DNA of 47,532 nucleotides from Gracilaria domingensis (GCA_022539475.1 VCMS01000369.1:1-47532), one strand, 5' to 3'; counted from the stretch's first letter, positions 11,041 to 21,785 are shown. Program-made: numbers and translations. Notes: generated by a model not told the origin, from the letters alone.

Positions 11041-13228
11041 ACAAACAAGTGACTGGTGCCAGACACGCCCAGCTGATATTATGTTGTGGTTCATACGAAG
11101 CTGCGCAAATTCTGCGCGAGCATGCGCTGGAGCACGCGAGTATCGTTGGCACGCAGCTGCTCGCCAGATGCCCTCCAAACGCTAGTGGACGCGCAATCCT
11201 ACCGGCCCACGGCGCGCGTTTTGGGATGCGTGGCCGACGTGTGGCGTCGTTTGGGCGAAAAATCGGCCGTGTCGTGTCGTTCCAAAATTCGCGAGCGCGC
11301 TGTCACACACGAGTCGCCACCCGCAAGCACGTTCAATTTGGGCTGCACTTTGGGAGCTCGAGCACTTGTTTTACAAATACCTTTAGCTTTCTCTTCCACT
11401 CTTCGATCTCCTCAATTCATCGCTCGAACGGGCGTGGTGATAGGTCTGCGTAGGACGTTCGTCGCGCGCACCCTTTTTTATTTTGCTGCACCTTCGCTCA
11501 AACTTGGCGTTTTAGGTGCCAAATCGCTGGCTGTCCCGTCGCGTTTCTCCTGGTGGGCCATTTCGGAAATCGCCTCGTAACACTCACTCTTCGCCGGCAC
11601 ATTCAGCCCTTTGGTTCGTCGGTTTTTCAAAAATGCAACACGAATTTTCGATCGCGATTTGACGTCGTTCCAGAGCCACCGCAGTCCAGTTTCGCTTTGC
11701 TCGGGTCGATGTTTGTCGGTCTGGATGGTCGAGTAGAGGCAACTTTGCCTTCAATGTTCGGCAACAATGTCTGAGCCGAGAAAAAACGGGTTTGAAACAT
11801 CTGTATTGGTTTCGAGTTCAACAACGTGCTTACCGGATATGCGTCTAACTTGCTCGCCAGTGGAAGTGACGGCTCTCGTAACCGATCGACCGACGACTTT
11901 TTCTGCGCTTCCTCGCGCCTACTCCCGTGCTTTCTCTCAGTTCCTTCCGTATTTTTGTCAGGTCCAAATTCGCCCCTTTGTCTTTCTTTCACCTCGCCGT
12001 CTGATCCATTCTCGTCTCTCATCGTGTATCGGTCGTATCGCAGCCTCGTCATGTCCAGGAAGTCATCAATCATCTTCATTTCAATCATGCGAGTACATTC
12101 CTCAGCTCGGCTTCTTCATTAGCGCGCTCATTGTCGTCCTCTACATCTGGATATCTTCTCCTCTTCCTCCTCCCATTTCAGCCTCATATGTGCTCGTGTT
12201 CAGTTCACTGTCCTTTCTGAACGGCCGAGACGAAAACGACTTTGACTTGCGAAGTACCGTAGTAACAGGCGGTAGTTCTCATGCAACTGCAGCAGTTTAA
12301 TGGGGCCCTGCGTCCAATGCGCCGCCGCACTCAGCTCGCTTTTGGTAAATCGCGGGAAGCGATCGTCGCAAGGACGCGACGCGAGCAGGTAGTCCTGTAG
12401 ACAGGCATTGATATTCTTCTCGCCTCCTTTCTTCGTACAGCCAGGCCGTGAGGTGAGATTTTCAGATGTTGCTACTTCCTTTAAGTTGTTCATTCGTTTG
12501 AGAAACTGACAATTGCACAGGTCAGAAAGAAGCACATCGACGCTATTACGTTTGATCGTCGCAACCTCGCTGAGCGTAATACCAGACGTTCCGCAGGCAC
12601 GACTACGAACTTCTTGAGCGTCCTCCCCTGCGTTCTTCGATTTTCGGTTTTCACGAAACGTTCATGAAAGAGGCCTGCGAAATGCTCCTGTCGGCGGCGC
12701 TTCTTGAGTGCTTTCGTCGCGATCCACTCCTTTCACTCTGTTAGGCCTCCTTCAGGCGTCTTTCTCAGCCTGCCGGTTCGCGCAGCCCTTCGTTTGCGCC
12801 GTTTTCAAAGCTTGCTGTGCTGCCCTTCTCGCGTTGCAGTTTCAATCGATCAGTGCGCGTCGCTTGCTTGCGTCCTTTCCTCAGATGCAAGGATGATGGC
12901 ACATGCAAATCAATGCGGGATTGAAGCGGCGCATCGAACGGGGCGCGTTTCACAACTTCTCGACGAAGCAAAGTAGATGAGTAATTTCAACTTCCAACAC
13001 TCGGAGGCGCTCGATTGACAATGGGAGCGGATGCTATCGCTGCGGTGGTGAAGATTCTGCATAGCAGACGGGAGTGTTCAGGCGTGGACAATGAGTGCAT
13101 TGCATCAGCAAGAGGCTGATTCAGATACTCCATATTCCAAGTCACCAGACCTAGAACGCACGGCTCAATGTGGCTCTCCGAAGCATGCTTGGTTAGAAAA
13201 GTATCAGCTCAGACCCAAGAACACCTTG
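11041..13228. other. 2.2 kb with open frames of unknown status
   Basis: Several frames of 110-180 codons overlap on both strands: 11086-11580 plus, 11767-12300 plus, 11627-12088 minus and 12200-12535 minus. The minus-strand frame at 12200-12535 has the most protein-like composition (KGGEKNINACLQDYLLASR, SELSAAAHWTQGPIKLLQL), but I recognise no family. None has a clear start context, signal peptide or domain. This may be a decayed gene, like others in the window. Confidence 0.3.
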
Positions 13229-14860
13229 TTAAGATCCGAGCGACGACTCTAGATCTGCGTACCATCTGAGGAGGACCGGTCTCGGCGATAGCGAAGGTTT
13301 CGGGAAAAGGTCGGTGGCTTCTTGACATTGTCTTGAGCGGTTCGTAGTATGCATCAAAGTAGGCTCCGCGGCGCGGAACAAGGCGACTTCGGAAAATTGC
13401 TTGGATTGCTGCGTAATCTTGGCCAGCTCGGCTGTCTGCGGGCGACAGTAGGCGGAGCTGAACCGGTACGGGCTGCGAGCACACAGGGGTGAGGAAACAG
13501 CGGAGGGCTGATACGACGTCGGCAGACTGGAGACCTGACGTTGCGGCACAGGCGGCTGACGAGAAGCGCGGAGAGTCGGACTGCGAAAGCGCGCTGACGA
13601 GAAGGACGGGAGGATTCGACTGCGAAGCGGTTGACGAGAGGCGGGAGAACCTCGACTGCGAAGGCGGCTGACGAGGGAAGGCGGGAGAATCGGACTGCGA
13701 AGGCGGCTGGGACGAAGAAGGCGGGAGAATCGACTGGCGAAGGCGGCTGACGAGAAGCGGAGAATCACGGCGAAGGCGGCATCACGGGGCCGCAAGCGCG
13801 ACTCGGCTCCACCAGGCGGGCGGCGCCAGACGTCCAGCCAAATAAAGCATTTCTGGCGACAGCGGGCTTCGTACGGCGTGCACCGTGGCTTCTCGCCGAT
13901 CTTCCATCGTGTCATAGCCGGGGGCGGGGTACGCGGACATGTGCGGCAGCGACGACAGCGACGCTGGGCATGCATCAGCGACGGCCCATGAACAGCGAAG
14001 AGGGCGCAATAGAGGTGTGTCGGATACTGATGCGCTATTTTGCGCTGGGTGAGGAACACTCGCGCCGGCGCAGACGCGCCGCGAAATTTGTGACGGCGCG
14101 GGGAGAAGTGGACAGCTGCTGCGCGACGCGCGGGCGGCTGCTGCAGCAGATACGGGGCGGGGTGCGAATTTCGCGGCGCGGGCGCGGGTGCTTTGCGGGG
14201 GCGCGGTGCGCGCGGCGGGCGCGGGTGTGGTCGGTGGGAGGGAGGGCCACGGGCCGGGGCGGCGACGCGGCCGCTGTGGAGGGATCGGTCGGACATGGAG
14301 GGGGGGGAGGAAGGGGCGGAGGGGGGGCCGGAAGTGAAGCGGCGACGCGATTGGCGGCGGCGGCGGCGATTGTGGGCGGAAGGGCGAAGGCGCGTTGCGC
14401 GGCGGGCGGTCGTTTTTTCGGTTTTCGGCGCGTTTTCGCGCCCAAACGCGCGCGCGCGTCGGTCCAGCGGTGCCACCTTGTGCGCGTCGGCGCACCGTCG
14501 AGCCGCGCCTTTTTCGATCAGCGCCCTCCTTGAGGGCGCTTCCGCTGGGCCGCAGTCGGTGCATGCGCCAGCCGCGCGTTGCTTGCGCGCTCCGCCGTCT
14601 ACGTCAGGCGGCGCCGCATGCCGCTCGCAGCCCGTCCACCGAACCGCTCGACCCTCATCCGCGCCGAAAAAAAAAAACCCCACGCGCGGGCCCCCCGCCC
14701 GCGTCGTCTGTGAATTGCGCTAGCGCGGCGTATGCGTCAAGAAGTTCGGCCGTCGTTCGTCGCCCACCTGTGGCCGGCCGCCGGCGGCGTGTCCGCGCAG
14801 AAGCACGCGAGAAAATGGATGCACTTCATGCTCAATCGACTTGGATACGGGCATGAGTAG
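13229..14860. other. Very GC-rich low-complexity region
   Basis: Long frames on both strands (up to 484 codons, minus, 13229-14683) arise because GC-rich DNA contains few stop codons. Their products are runs of Arg, Ala, Pro and Gly with no domain. The region holds the 38-bp minisatellite at 13556-13790, G-runs at about 14298-14330 able to form quadruplexes, and an A-run at about 14667-14678. I do not call a gene. Confidence 0.55.
13556..13790 (+). repeat. Minisatellite, about six units of 37-40 bp
   Basis: Units begin CTGACGAG, or a close variant, at 13556, 13594, 13631, 13668, 13707 and 13747. Each carries GCGGGAGAATC- and GACTGCGAAGGCGG-type blocks. Spacing is 38, 37, 37, 39 and 40 bases, so units vary slightly in length and sequence. 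The period is not a multiple of three throughout, which argues against a conserved coding repeat. Confidence 0.8.
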
Positions 14861-15000
14861 TTAGTGACTGACAACGAATGGGGTGAGAGATTCCTACCGT
14901 TCCTCGGTCGTGGTTGCCAGCCGGGCGCAGCTTCCCGCCATCAGGCGTTCCGCTGCGACCTGAATTCGGCGTGCGCCCCGCCTGTGCCGCCTTGCGCGGC

Positions 15001-16255
15001 GCGTCGCTCCTCGCGCAGAACGCGGCTGCGATCGATGAGCTGCGAGAACGTTTAGCAGACTATCGAAAAGCACCGGTCGGACCGACGTGTCGCGTCATCT
15101 GTGCGCACAGGAAGCGCGAGCTGGTATACGTTTTTTCGAGCTTTGTTATCGCTTGGCAGCAACGTTTGCTGCGCACATGGCGGCCATTCGATCATTGGAG
15201 TTCAACAAACTGGCACTTTGCGTCGGCGGGACAGGATTCTCTGATTAAGCTTTGGGATGTGGACGTTTTCTGCAGGATGGGCGAGTCGTGCTTGCTTCGC
15301 GCAGTCTCTTCTTCAGCTCGGTCGGCGGTGTGCAGTCGGGCTATACTACATTAGGAGAGACGCGGCCGCGCGGCCGTTTTCCAAGGGGCATACCTCGATA
15401 TCACTGCGTTGAGCTGGGAGCAAGAAGGACTTTTGGCTGGGTCGCAGCAGGACTAGAACCATTTTCGCTACTGGCATCCGCAACTCAAAGGGTCGTTCTG
15501 CGCGCCCCTTTACATAATGACTTTGTAACCACAATTTGCGTTTCATCCTATGAATACAAATATGCATATCTGGTTATTTGGCCAAGGAACTGTGACCAGT
15601 GGCATCTCAAGAACTGATAAGTCGCTCGTGCGAGCGGAGACCGAATGATTTGATCACGGCCGTGCGCGAATCACGCCGGATGGTACTACTGGCGCTGGGT
15701 AGGCACCATCCGGAGGTGCTGCAATTTTTACGGGCTGTTTGATGAGATTCAGGGCGGATGGCGAGGTTCAACGCACACCACCAGCTGGACGTTCGCTCTC
15801 GACGCGCCAAAGAAGCGCCGGGAAGAAGAAATTTGCGGCTTTTCGCTCTACGGAAAAGAGCGACAAGGTGATTGTGTTCGTCCAACATTCCAGACTGCGG
15901 CTTGTAGCAGATCTGGACGTACAATCGAGTCCTGACAAAAGTTCCGGGCCACAAAACAACCACTCGCGACTGACGGCGTGTTCGCTGCCGGGCGGACCGG
16001 TACTTGCTGCTGCGGCTCGGAGGGCCGAAGTGGTTGTACATTGGGAGGTGGACCTACTGCCGCTTACCGCGTGCCGCCAAGGCGGTGGGGCGTCGATGAA
16101 GAAGCCGTGCCGAGGACGGAGAGCAGGCACGCAGCAGCGCAAGGACGCGGGAAACGGCGTTACGAGTAACTTTGTGCGCAGGCACGCTGGCGAGGTGACG
16201 GCGGCGGTGTTCGCGCCCATAGATGGCGGGAGCTGCGCGCTGAGCGGCGCGCGGC
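15001..16255 (+). pseudogene. WDR44-like WD40 beta-propeller gene, frame broken
   Basis: WD40 pieces appear in order along the plus strand but in changing frames: HMAAIRSLEFNK (15174), FASAGQDSLIKLWDV (about 15217-15261), LDITALSWEQEGLLAGSQQD (about 15393-15452), PLHNDFVTTICVS (about 15509-15548), an LDVRSRRAK block (about 15786), DKVIVFVQHSRLRLV (about 15863-15906), a GSEGR block (about 16017) and HAGEVTAAVFAPIDGG (about 16183-16230). The order and the basic block before the 'RLRL' blade resemble the propeller of WDR44 and its plant relatives, which bind small GTPases in membrane traffic. At least five frame changes and some stops interrupt it, so as written it cannot make the protein. It may be a pseudogene, or carry local sequence errors. 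The N-terminus is not identified; the start is approximate. Confidence 0.6.
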
Positions 16256-16659
16256 GTTTCCAAGCGGTGACCCAGCGGCTGGTGAATCGTGACTAGCGCG
16301 ACGCATGGCGCGCTGCCGCGTGTGTGGCTGCTCGCTGAGAGCTGGCGGCGCCACGCGGCGGCGACTACTGTATCCGCGGCTTCCACACGTCAACGTACGC
16401 TACGTGTTCATTCATAGTCTGCGCCCTTTCACCAACAATAAGATCGCCGGTGACCATCCGCGTCCTTGACAGCCCGACCCCTCCCCCCTCTCCCACATAT
16501 CAGCATCCCTGTGCGACCTTCCACCACAGCGCTGCCCCCCCGTCATCCTTACCGTCTTGGCCTGTTGTCAATGTAAAGATGAGTGCGCCGGCGCTGCTCT
16601 CTCATTTCGCATTCATATCGCTGCAGAGCTTGTAGCGCCATGGCTCCGCCTGCGGAAAG

Positions 16660-17800
16660 CATCCTCGGTTGGACATGGGGCCGAGCCAAGAACACTGCTG
16701 GGTCGCGCCTTCGTCGGCACCCCGACGCGCTGCATTCCCACGAGAAATCCGCTCTTCGAGGGCGCTCCGTGCGGCAGCCGCCTGTGCGGGGCGGGCACTA
16801 ACCTGCCGTGTGCTTGCTGACACCGCGCTCTTCGTCTTTGGGTACAGCCAATATGGCAGCTTGGTCTCGGGGATCGTATCGATATTTCGATGCACCAACA
16901 GTGGTTCTGATACTCTCGCTGGTAAGCGTTAAGAAGGCGAGCCGAAATTACCCGCCTCAAGGACGGAGCAGCTCCTCGCTTCCCGTCGCGATGTGTCCGT
17001 GCGGAACGCTACCATATTTCGATTGCCGCAACGCCACCACCTGGGCTGGTGTTTACCTGGGGTCGGCGCAATAATGGTCGCCTCGGACACAGGAGATTAG
17101 GACAAATTCGCGGCACACGACGTGCGTTGAAAGTCTTCATCTCCCATTACTCGCGATGGCTATGCCACCGCGCGGGCTACTCTCACACAACTTGGTGCTT
17201 TCCGAAGACGGCGAGTGTTTGGTCGTGGGCTGGGTGCTGCACGGCCAGCTCGGGCTCCGGGTGAGCACAAGGATCGCGACGGTGCCCACCGTGTCATCCC
17301 CGAACTGTCGCACGAAAGCGTTTGCTATCTGTCGTGCGGTGATCGACCTTCGTTTGCCATCATCAGGACGTGCGTGTGTATTGCTGGGGTTTTCGAACGA
17401 GTTCTGGGCAGTTCGTTTTTTGGGGAAAAAACGGGGGGAAAAAAGGGCGATACCGTCTTGAGGACCGAGCTTATCGAGGGCTTGCAGGGTTTGGTGGCGT
17501 TGTGCCATTTCGAAGCGAGTGGATCGGCTACTCTGCTGCCTGTCACAAACACGGGCGCGTGTATCATGGGGGTGTGGATCAGACGGCCAGTGCGGTCACG
17601 GTGCCGATTTTCGCGACGTAGCTGCGACCGAAGCTTGTTGAAGGTCTCGTCACCATTTGTGGTTGACGTTCACCGTGCGGACATAACTTTCACGATGGTG
17701 ATGACCTCGATCATGAAGTGTTTGCGTGGGAACAGTACTTTATAACAAACAAAGTGAGAATTTACGACGTTAAAAAAAAACGTCAACTAGGAAATAATGG
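16660..17800 (+). pseudogene. RCC1-like beta-propeller gene, frame broken
   Basis: RCC1 repeat pieces follow one another on the plus strand in alternating frames: CGAG block (about 16786), ADTALFVFGYSQYGSL (about 16818-16865), GLGDRIDIST in the next frame, VFTWGRRNNGRLGH (about 17050-17091), HNLVLSEDGECLVVGWVLHG (about 17186-17245), ESVCYLSCGDRPSFAII (about 17313-17365), VYCWGF (about 17376), and HKHGRVYHGG followed by a GHGAD block (about 17547-17610). A full seven-bladed RCC1 domain needs about 1.1 kb, which matches the span. RCC1 proteins act as guanine-nucleotide exchange factors or chromatin-binding propellers; which of these is unknown here. Six or more single-base frame changes break it. 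It directly follows the WDR44-like relic on the same strand. Confidence 0.65.
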
Positions 17801-18689
17801 AAAAACGGCAAGAGCGAAGTGCCGGTCAAGGTCATTATCAACTCGACTGCCGCGTATCTCGTGTGTATGTGCGCACTTCCACTGCATCATGTGGATGGAT
17901 GTTCCAGAGACATCGTCGGCGCCGACAATGCTGTCCCGCGGCGATTCAATAACTGCATCGCATTGATACAACAAGGAGGGAACACACGGTAAAAATCGCG
18001 CGACGGAAGGAGAGGCGCGAGAACAACTCGCGGCTCTTCTAGAAACGTACAGCGCGAAACAACGCGCGTGTCGGACCACTCTCGAAGCGCTGCGAACAAA
18101 AGAAAACCTAGACCACGAGGAAATCAGCGCTCGCACTCCCGCATTATTAAGCCGGGCGAAGGGGATCGGGTGGAGGGCGGGTAAGGTTCATGACAACCTG
18201 TCATGTACAGGGGTATAACGGGGCCGGATGTTCTTGGAACTATTTTTGTAAAGACTGTGGTGGTGACTGTTCTTTTCTGCATTCAAGGTTTCGATCGCAT
18301 AGCGAATGGAGTTTTACGTCTCCCACTTCCGCGAACATTGCTGCCTAAACAGACATACATGTGATTCCGCAGCCGCGATTTCATCTCGCCAGTGATGGAT
18401 GCGCGCTAGCATGTAGAGAAGTCGCGTACACCATTGACATGACCACTAGCATGATAACCATCAAGTGCCTGTTGCACAAGTCTAACAACCTTCTTATCCG
18501 GTACCGAGCCGTCTTCAGAGCACATCTTTGCCAGACACTCTGCATGAAGATGGCGCGCATACGCGCGAAACCAACCCAGCCCTTAGCGCCATCCGGCAGC
18601 ACCGGCATCAGCGTGGCAACCCCTGACTCGCGGGCGAATCCATCCTCAGCATCGCCTCCACGACGGTCAGCGACGCCCACGTGCGCGGC
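17801..18689. other. Intergenic region between convergent broken genes
   Basis: No domain is visible in the short overlapping frames. It contains a small dyad GACGTT-A7-AACGTC near 17766-17785 at the end of the RCC1-like relic. The part above 18380 may hold the 3' end of the APC5-like gene, but its sequence beyond the DEALNLASKAA block is not recognisable. Confidence 0.4.
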
Positions 18690-20281
18690 ATCAAGTCGCA
18701 TCGCGCTCGCCAACGACACAGCCGCCAGCCGTCCGAAAACGCGCCGCCCGCCTCCCCCGCGCCCAGAAACGCCTCCGCGCGCATGCGCAGCGCCGGTGAC
18801 GACGCGCTGCGGCCTGCTGCGCACGGCGGCCTTGCTGGCCAGGTTGAGCGCCTCGTCGCGGCGGCGCGCGCGTCGGCGCGCCATGAGCAGGCACTTGACG
18901 TGCGCCTCGATGGCGTCCAGCTCGACGTCCTCCGCGCTGAACGCGAGCGCGTTGGCGCGCGTGCACATGGGCAAACGCGTTGATACGATCTCGCAGCGCG
19001 CCGGCTTGCGACAGGTTCATGGCGCTGACGCTGCGTTCAAACTGCAGCATGGTGAGCGAGCGACGCAGCATGAAAATCTCCGGCGCGGCGGTGGACGCAT
19101 CCGGCGGGCGCTCAAAAGCGCTTGATGCAGCGGTTGAGCATGTCCAGCGCCGGCTGCGCGTCGCCCGTGCAACGCCGAAAGCTCCGCCACGGCGACGGTG
19201 GCCCTGACCACAGCGTCCGGCACCGCGTCGTGCTTCTCGGCGCGGCGGAGCGCGGCGCCGGCGACAAAGAGCGCGGTGGGCAGCGCCGCGCGCAGCTGCC
19301 AGGCGGCGGCGGCGAGCAGCAGCTCCTGCACGCCGGTGCGCAGCGCGGAGAAGACGCGCGGCGGCGGCGGGGCGGCGGTGAGCAGGCGGTGGCGCACGAG
19401 CGCGACGCGGTCGTCGGCGTGGTGCAGCAGCGAGCTGGCGTGCGCGGGCGGCTCGACGCGCGCCAGCCACTGCAGCGCGACGCGCTGGCAGTGCGCGTCG
19501 CCCGCGGCCTGCGCGGCGCGCAGCGCGTCGCGCAGCGCGGCGGCGGGCGTGCGCGCGGTGCGCAAAGCGCGCGTGCAGGATGGCCAGCGCGAGCGCGGCG
19601 TGGTGCGGCGGCAGCTGCGACGCGTGCGTGTCGAAGTGGCGGTGCGCGGCGGCCAGCGCGGCGGGCAGGTCGGCGCGGCGCGCGGCCTCCAGGTGCGCGA
19701 TGATGGAGAGCGGCGACGGGCCGCGCGGCGGGGCGGACAGCTGCGCGAAGACGGCGCGCGGCAGCGGGTGGCCGTCGGCCAGGCGCGCGGCGTGGCGCGG
19801 CAGGTCGAAGGTGGGCGGGCACTGCTGGCGCAGCGCGCGCTGCAGGCGCAGCAGCGCCTCGAACGAGAGCGAGTGGAAGGCGACGACCACCTTGCGCAGG
19901 AAGAGCGCGACGCGCGAGTCGCGCTGGTACGCGCCCAGCAGCTGCGCGCTGGGTGGCGTCTCCAGCAGCGCCACGAGCTGCGCGAGCGCGTGCGGCGACG
20001 CGAGCGCCGCGGCGCAGCAGCGCGGCGAGCAGGCGCAGCAGCGGCGCGGGGCGCGGCGGCAGCGGCGCGGCGACGAAGGGCGCGACGGCGGCGGCGTTGG
20101 GCTGCACGTGCAGCGCGGCCAGCGCGGCCATGAGCGCGGCGTGCGGCGGCGGCGCGGCGATGAGCGCGTGCAGCCGCGGGTAGAAGGGCGCGAGCGGGCG
20201 CGCCACGGCCGGCGACGCGGCGGCCAGCGCCAGCACGAAGTTGTGCGCGGTGAGGAAGCGCGCCGCCGTGCGCGCCTCCAT
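18690..20281 (-). pseudogene. APC5-like anaphase-promoting complex subunit, several frameshifts
   Basis: Reading from the ATG at 20281 (MEARTAARFLTAHNFVLAL), the APC5 TPR region can be followed through three frames. Recognisable blocks are FLRKVVVAFHSLSFEALLRL, PLSIIAHLEAARRADLPAAL, HHAALALAILHARF (the APC5 signature before its TPR), RDALRAAQAAGDAHCQRVA then LQWL, SALHG/GDAQPALDMLNRCIKRF, MLRRSLTMLQFERSVSAMNL and RRDEALNLASKAA. Frame changes fall near 20010, 19563, 19170, 19115 and 18970, the fourth at a TTTT run; I see no obvious nonsense substitution between them. APC5 is a scaffold TPR subunit of the cyclosome, the ubiquitin ligase that drives mitotic exit. Since it is normally essential and single copy, either this is a decayed extra copy or indel errors were introduced in this roughly 80% GC stretch. 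The C-terminal boundary is uncertain. Confidence 0.62.
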
Positions 20282-20562
20282 GGCGGGGCGACGCGGGGGG
20301 GGACGCGGGGACGCGCGGACGCGGGGACGCGCGGTGCGGGACGCGGGACGCGCGGCGGGCGGCGCCTGGTTCCGACAACAGCCAGCCGCGTGGTGATACA
20401 GGTTATGATCAGCTGGTGACGATAGATATGAATCATATCATATGATCGGACGTGGCGCACGTGTGCGTTGATCAAGACAGGGCAATGAGCAGCGATCGCG
20501 CGCGATCACACCATCGACGCGATCGTTCGGCGGCGGTGCGCGACAGCCTCATCATCACGGCG
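20282..20562. promoter_or_regulatory. Divergent promoter between APC5-like and reductase genes
   Basis: This 280-base spacer separates two divergent starts. It contains a CACGTG box at 20458-20463, the perfect 14-bp palindrome GATCGCGCGCGATC at 20494-20507, and ATCATAT-C-ATATGAT at 20432-20446. They are plausible factor-binding dyads of a shared promoter. No TATA box is seen. Confidence 0.5.
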
Positions 20563-21490
20563 ATGGACGCGCTCTCGCACGCGCTGCGCGCCGGTCGGCG
20601 CGCTCACGCTGCTGTACGCGGCGGCGCGGCTGGCGGCGCTGCTGCGCCAGTACGCGCTGTACCGCTTCTCGTGGGCGCCGTTCCGCGGCGACTGGGCGGT
20701 GGTGACGGGCGCGTCGGGCGACATCGGCCGCGCCTTCGTGCACGCGCTGGCGCGCCGCGGGCTCAACGTCGCGCTGGTGGCGCGCTCGGCGCCGCGGCTG
20801 GCCGACGTGGCGCGCGACGTCGAGCAGCACTTCGCCGTGCGCACCGCCGTGCACGCGTTCGACTTTGCGGCCGCCTCGCGCGCCGAGTGGGACGCGCTGC
20901 GCGCCGCGCTGGCGGCGCACCGCGCGTGCGTGCTGGTCAACAACGTCGGCATCAGCCTGGAGATGCCCACCGACCTGGTGGACGTGCCCGACGAGCTGGT
21001 GGAGCGCCTGGTCGACGTGAACATCCGCTCCACCAACCGCGTCACCAAGATGCTGCTGCCGGCCATGGTGGCCGCGCGCAAGGGCGTGGTGCTGTGCCTG
21101 GCGTCCGGCGGCGGCGCCGTCACGCCCGCGCCCATGCTGTCGCCGTACGCGGGCACCAAGGCGTACATCGACGCGTTCGCGGTGAGCGTGGCCGGCGAGG
21201 TGGCCGCGCACGGCGTGCACGTGCACTCGCTCACGCCCTTCTTCGTGGCCGGCGCCATGGCCAAGATGCGCCGCTCGCTCACCGTGCCCGCGCCCGCCAC
21301 CTTCGCCGAGCGCGCGCTGCAGCAGGTCGGCCTCACGCCGCGCCTCAACCCGTACTGGCCGCACCACGCCATGGGCGCCGCCGTGCGCGCGCTGCCGCTG
21401 GCCGTGCAGACCGCGCGCCTGGACGCGCTGCACCGGTCCATGCGCGCGCGCGCGCTGCGCAAGAAGGCGCGCCTCGCCAAGCTCCAGTAA
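20563..21490 (+). CDS. Very-long-chain 3-oxoacyl-CoA reductase-like SDR
   Basis: The uninterrupted part, from about 20594 to the TAA at 21488-21490, is a short-chain dehydrogenase of the KCR/HSD17B12 type. Counting from the GTG at 20699 (codon 1), it shows the cofactor loop TGASGDIG (3-10), NNVG (81-84), the catalytic Ser of LCLASGGG (136), and YAGTK with Tyr150 and Lys154. The upstream hydrophobic segment LTLLYAAARLAALL fits the membrane anchor of this family, which reduces 3-oxoacyl-CoA in ER fatty-acid elongation. No ATG exists in this frame after an upstream stop at 20486. The likely start, ATG at 20563 (MDALSHALRA), lies in another frame, so one base is out of register near 20590-20597. 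The end is Lys/Arg-rich. If the shift is real the gene may be inactive; if a sequence error, it is intact. Confidence 0.78.
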
Positions 21491-21785
21491 AAAAGCCGCG
21501 CCAGCGTGGCGCGCGCCCCGCCGCGCCCCGCGCCGCTTTTACGTTCCGCGCTCGCGCGCGCGCGCCCCCCCCACCCCGCCCCCCCGCGCCGCCCGCGCCA
21601 CCTCCGCTCCCACCCGCGCCCCCCACCCTGCGCGCCGCGCCGCGTCCACCCCCCCGCGTCCGCACTCCCCACCGCCCCCTTCCCCCCACCCCACCCCCCC
21701 CCCCCCCCCCCCCCCGCGCCACCTCGCGTCCCGCCTCCCCTCCTCCCCTCCTCCCCTCCTGCCCCCCCCCCCCCCCCCCCCCGCC
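21491..21785 (+). promoter_or_regulatory. C-rich spacer and leader of the kinase gene
   Basis: This interval is almost pure pyrimidine in its second half. It has an uninterrupted run of 22 C at 21694-21715 and another of 21 C at 21762-21782, the latter ending three bases before the kinase ATG. Between them lie repeated CTCCCCTC blocks (about 21736-21760). The complementary strand can form stacked G-quadruplexes and the plus strand i-motifs. Confidence 0.75.

Noticed and set aside
14298..14330. Functional G-quadruplex promoter
   Set aside because: G-runs are present but no supported gene starts nearby, so no regulatory role is claimed.
13229..14683. 484-codon minus-strand open frame
   Set aside because: It translates to Arg/Pro/Ala/Ser low complexity, spans the minisatellite and coexists with long frames on the other strand. 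GC-rich DNA without stops explains it.
19198..20419. Long plus-strand frames over the APC5-like locus
   Set aside because: Arg/Ala/Gly-rich antisense shadows of the GC-rich coding strand; no domain.
18691..20475. 594-codon minus-strand frame taken as one gene
   Set aside because: Only its middle and end carry APC5 signal; the first 155 codons and other parts are out of register with the conserved protein in other frames.
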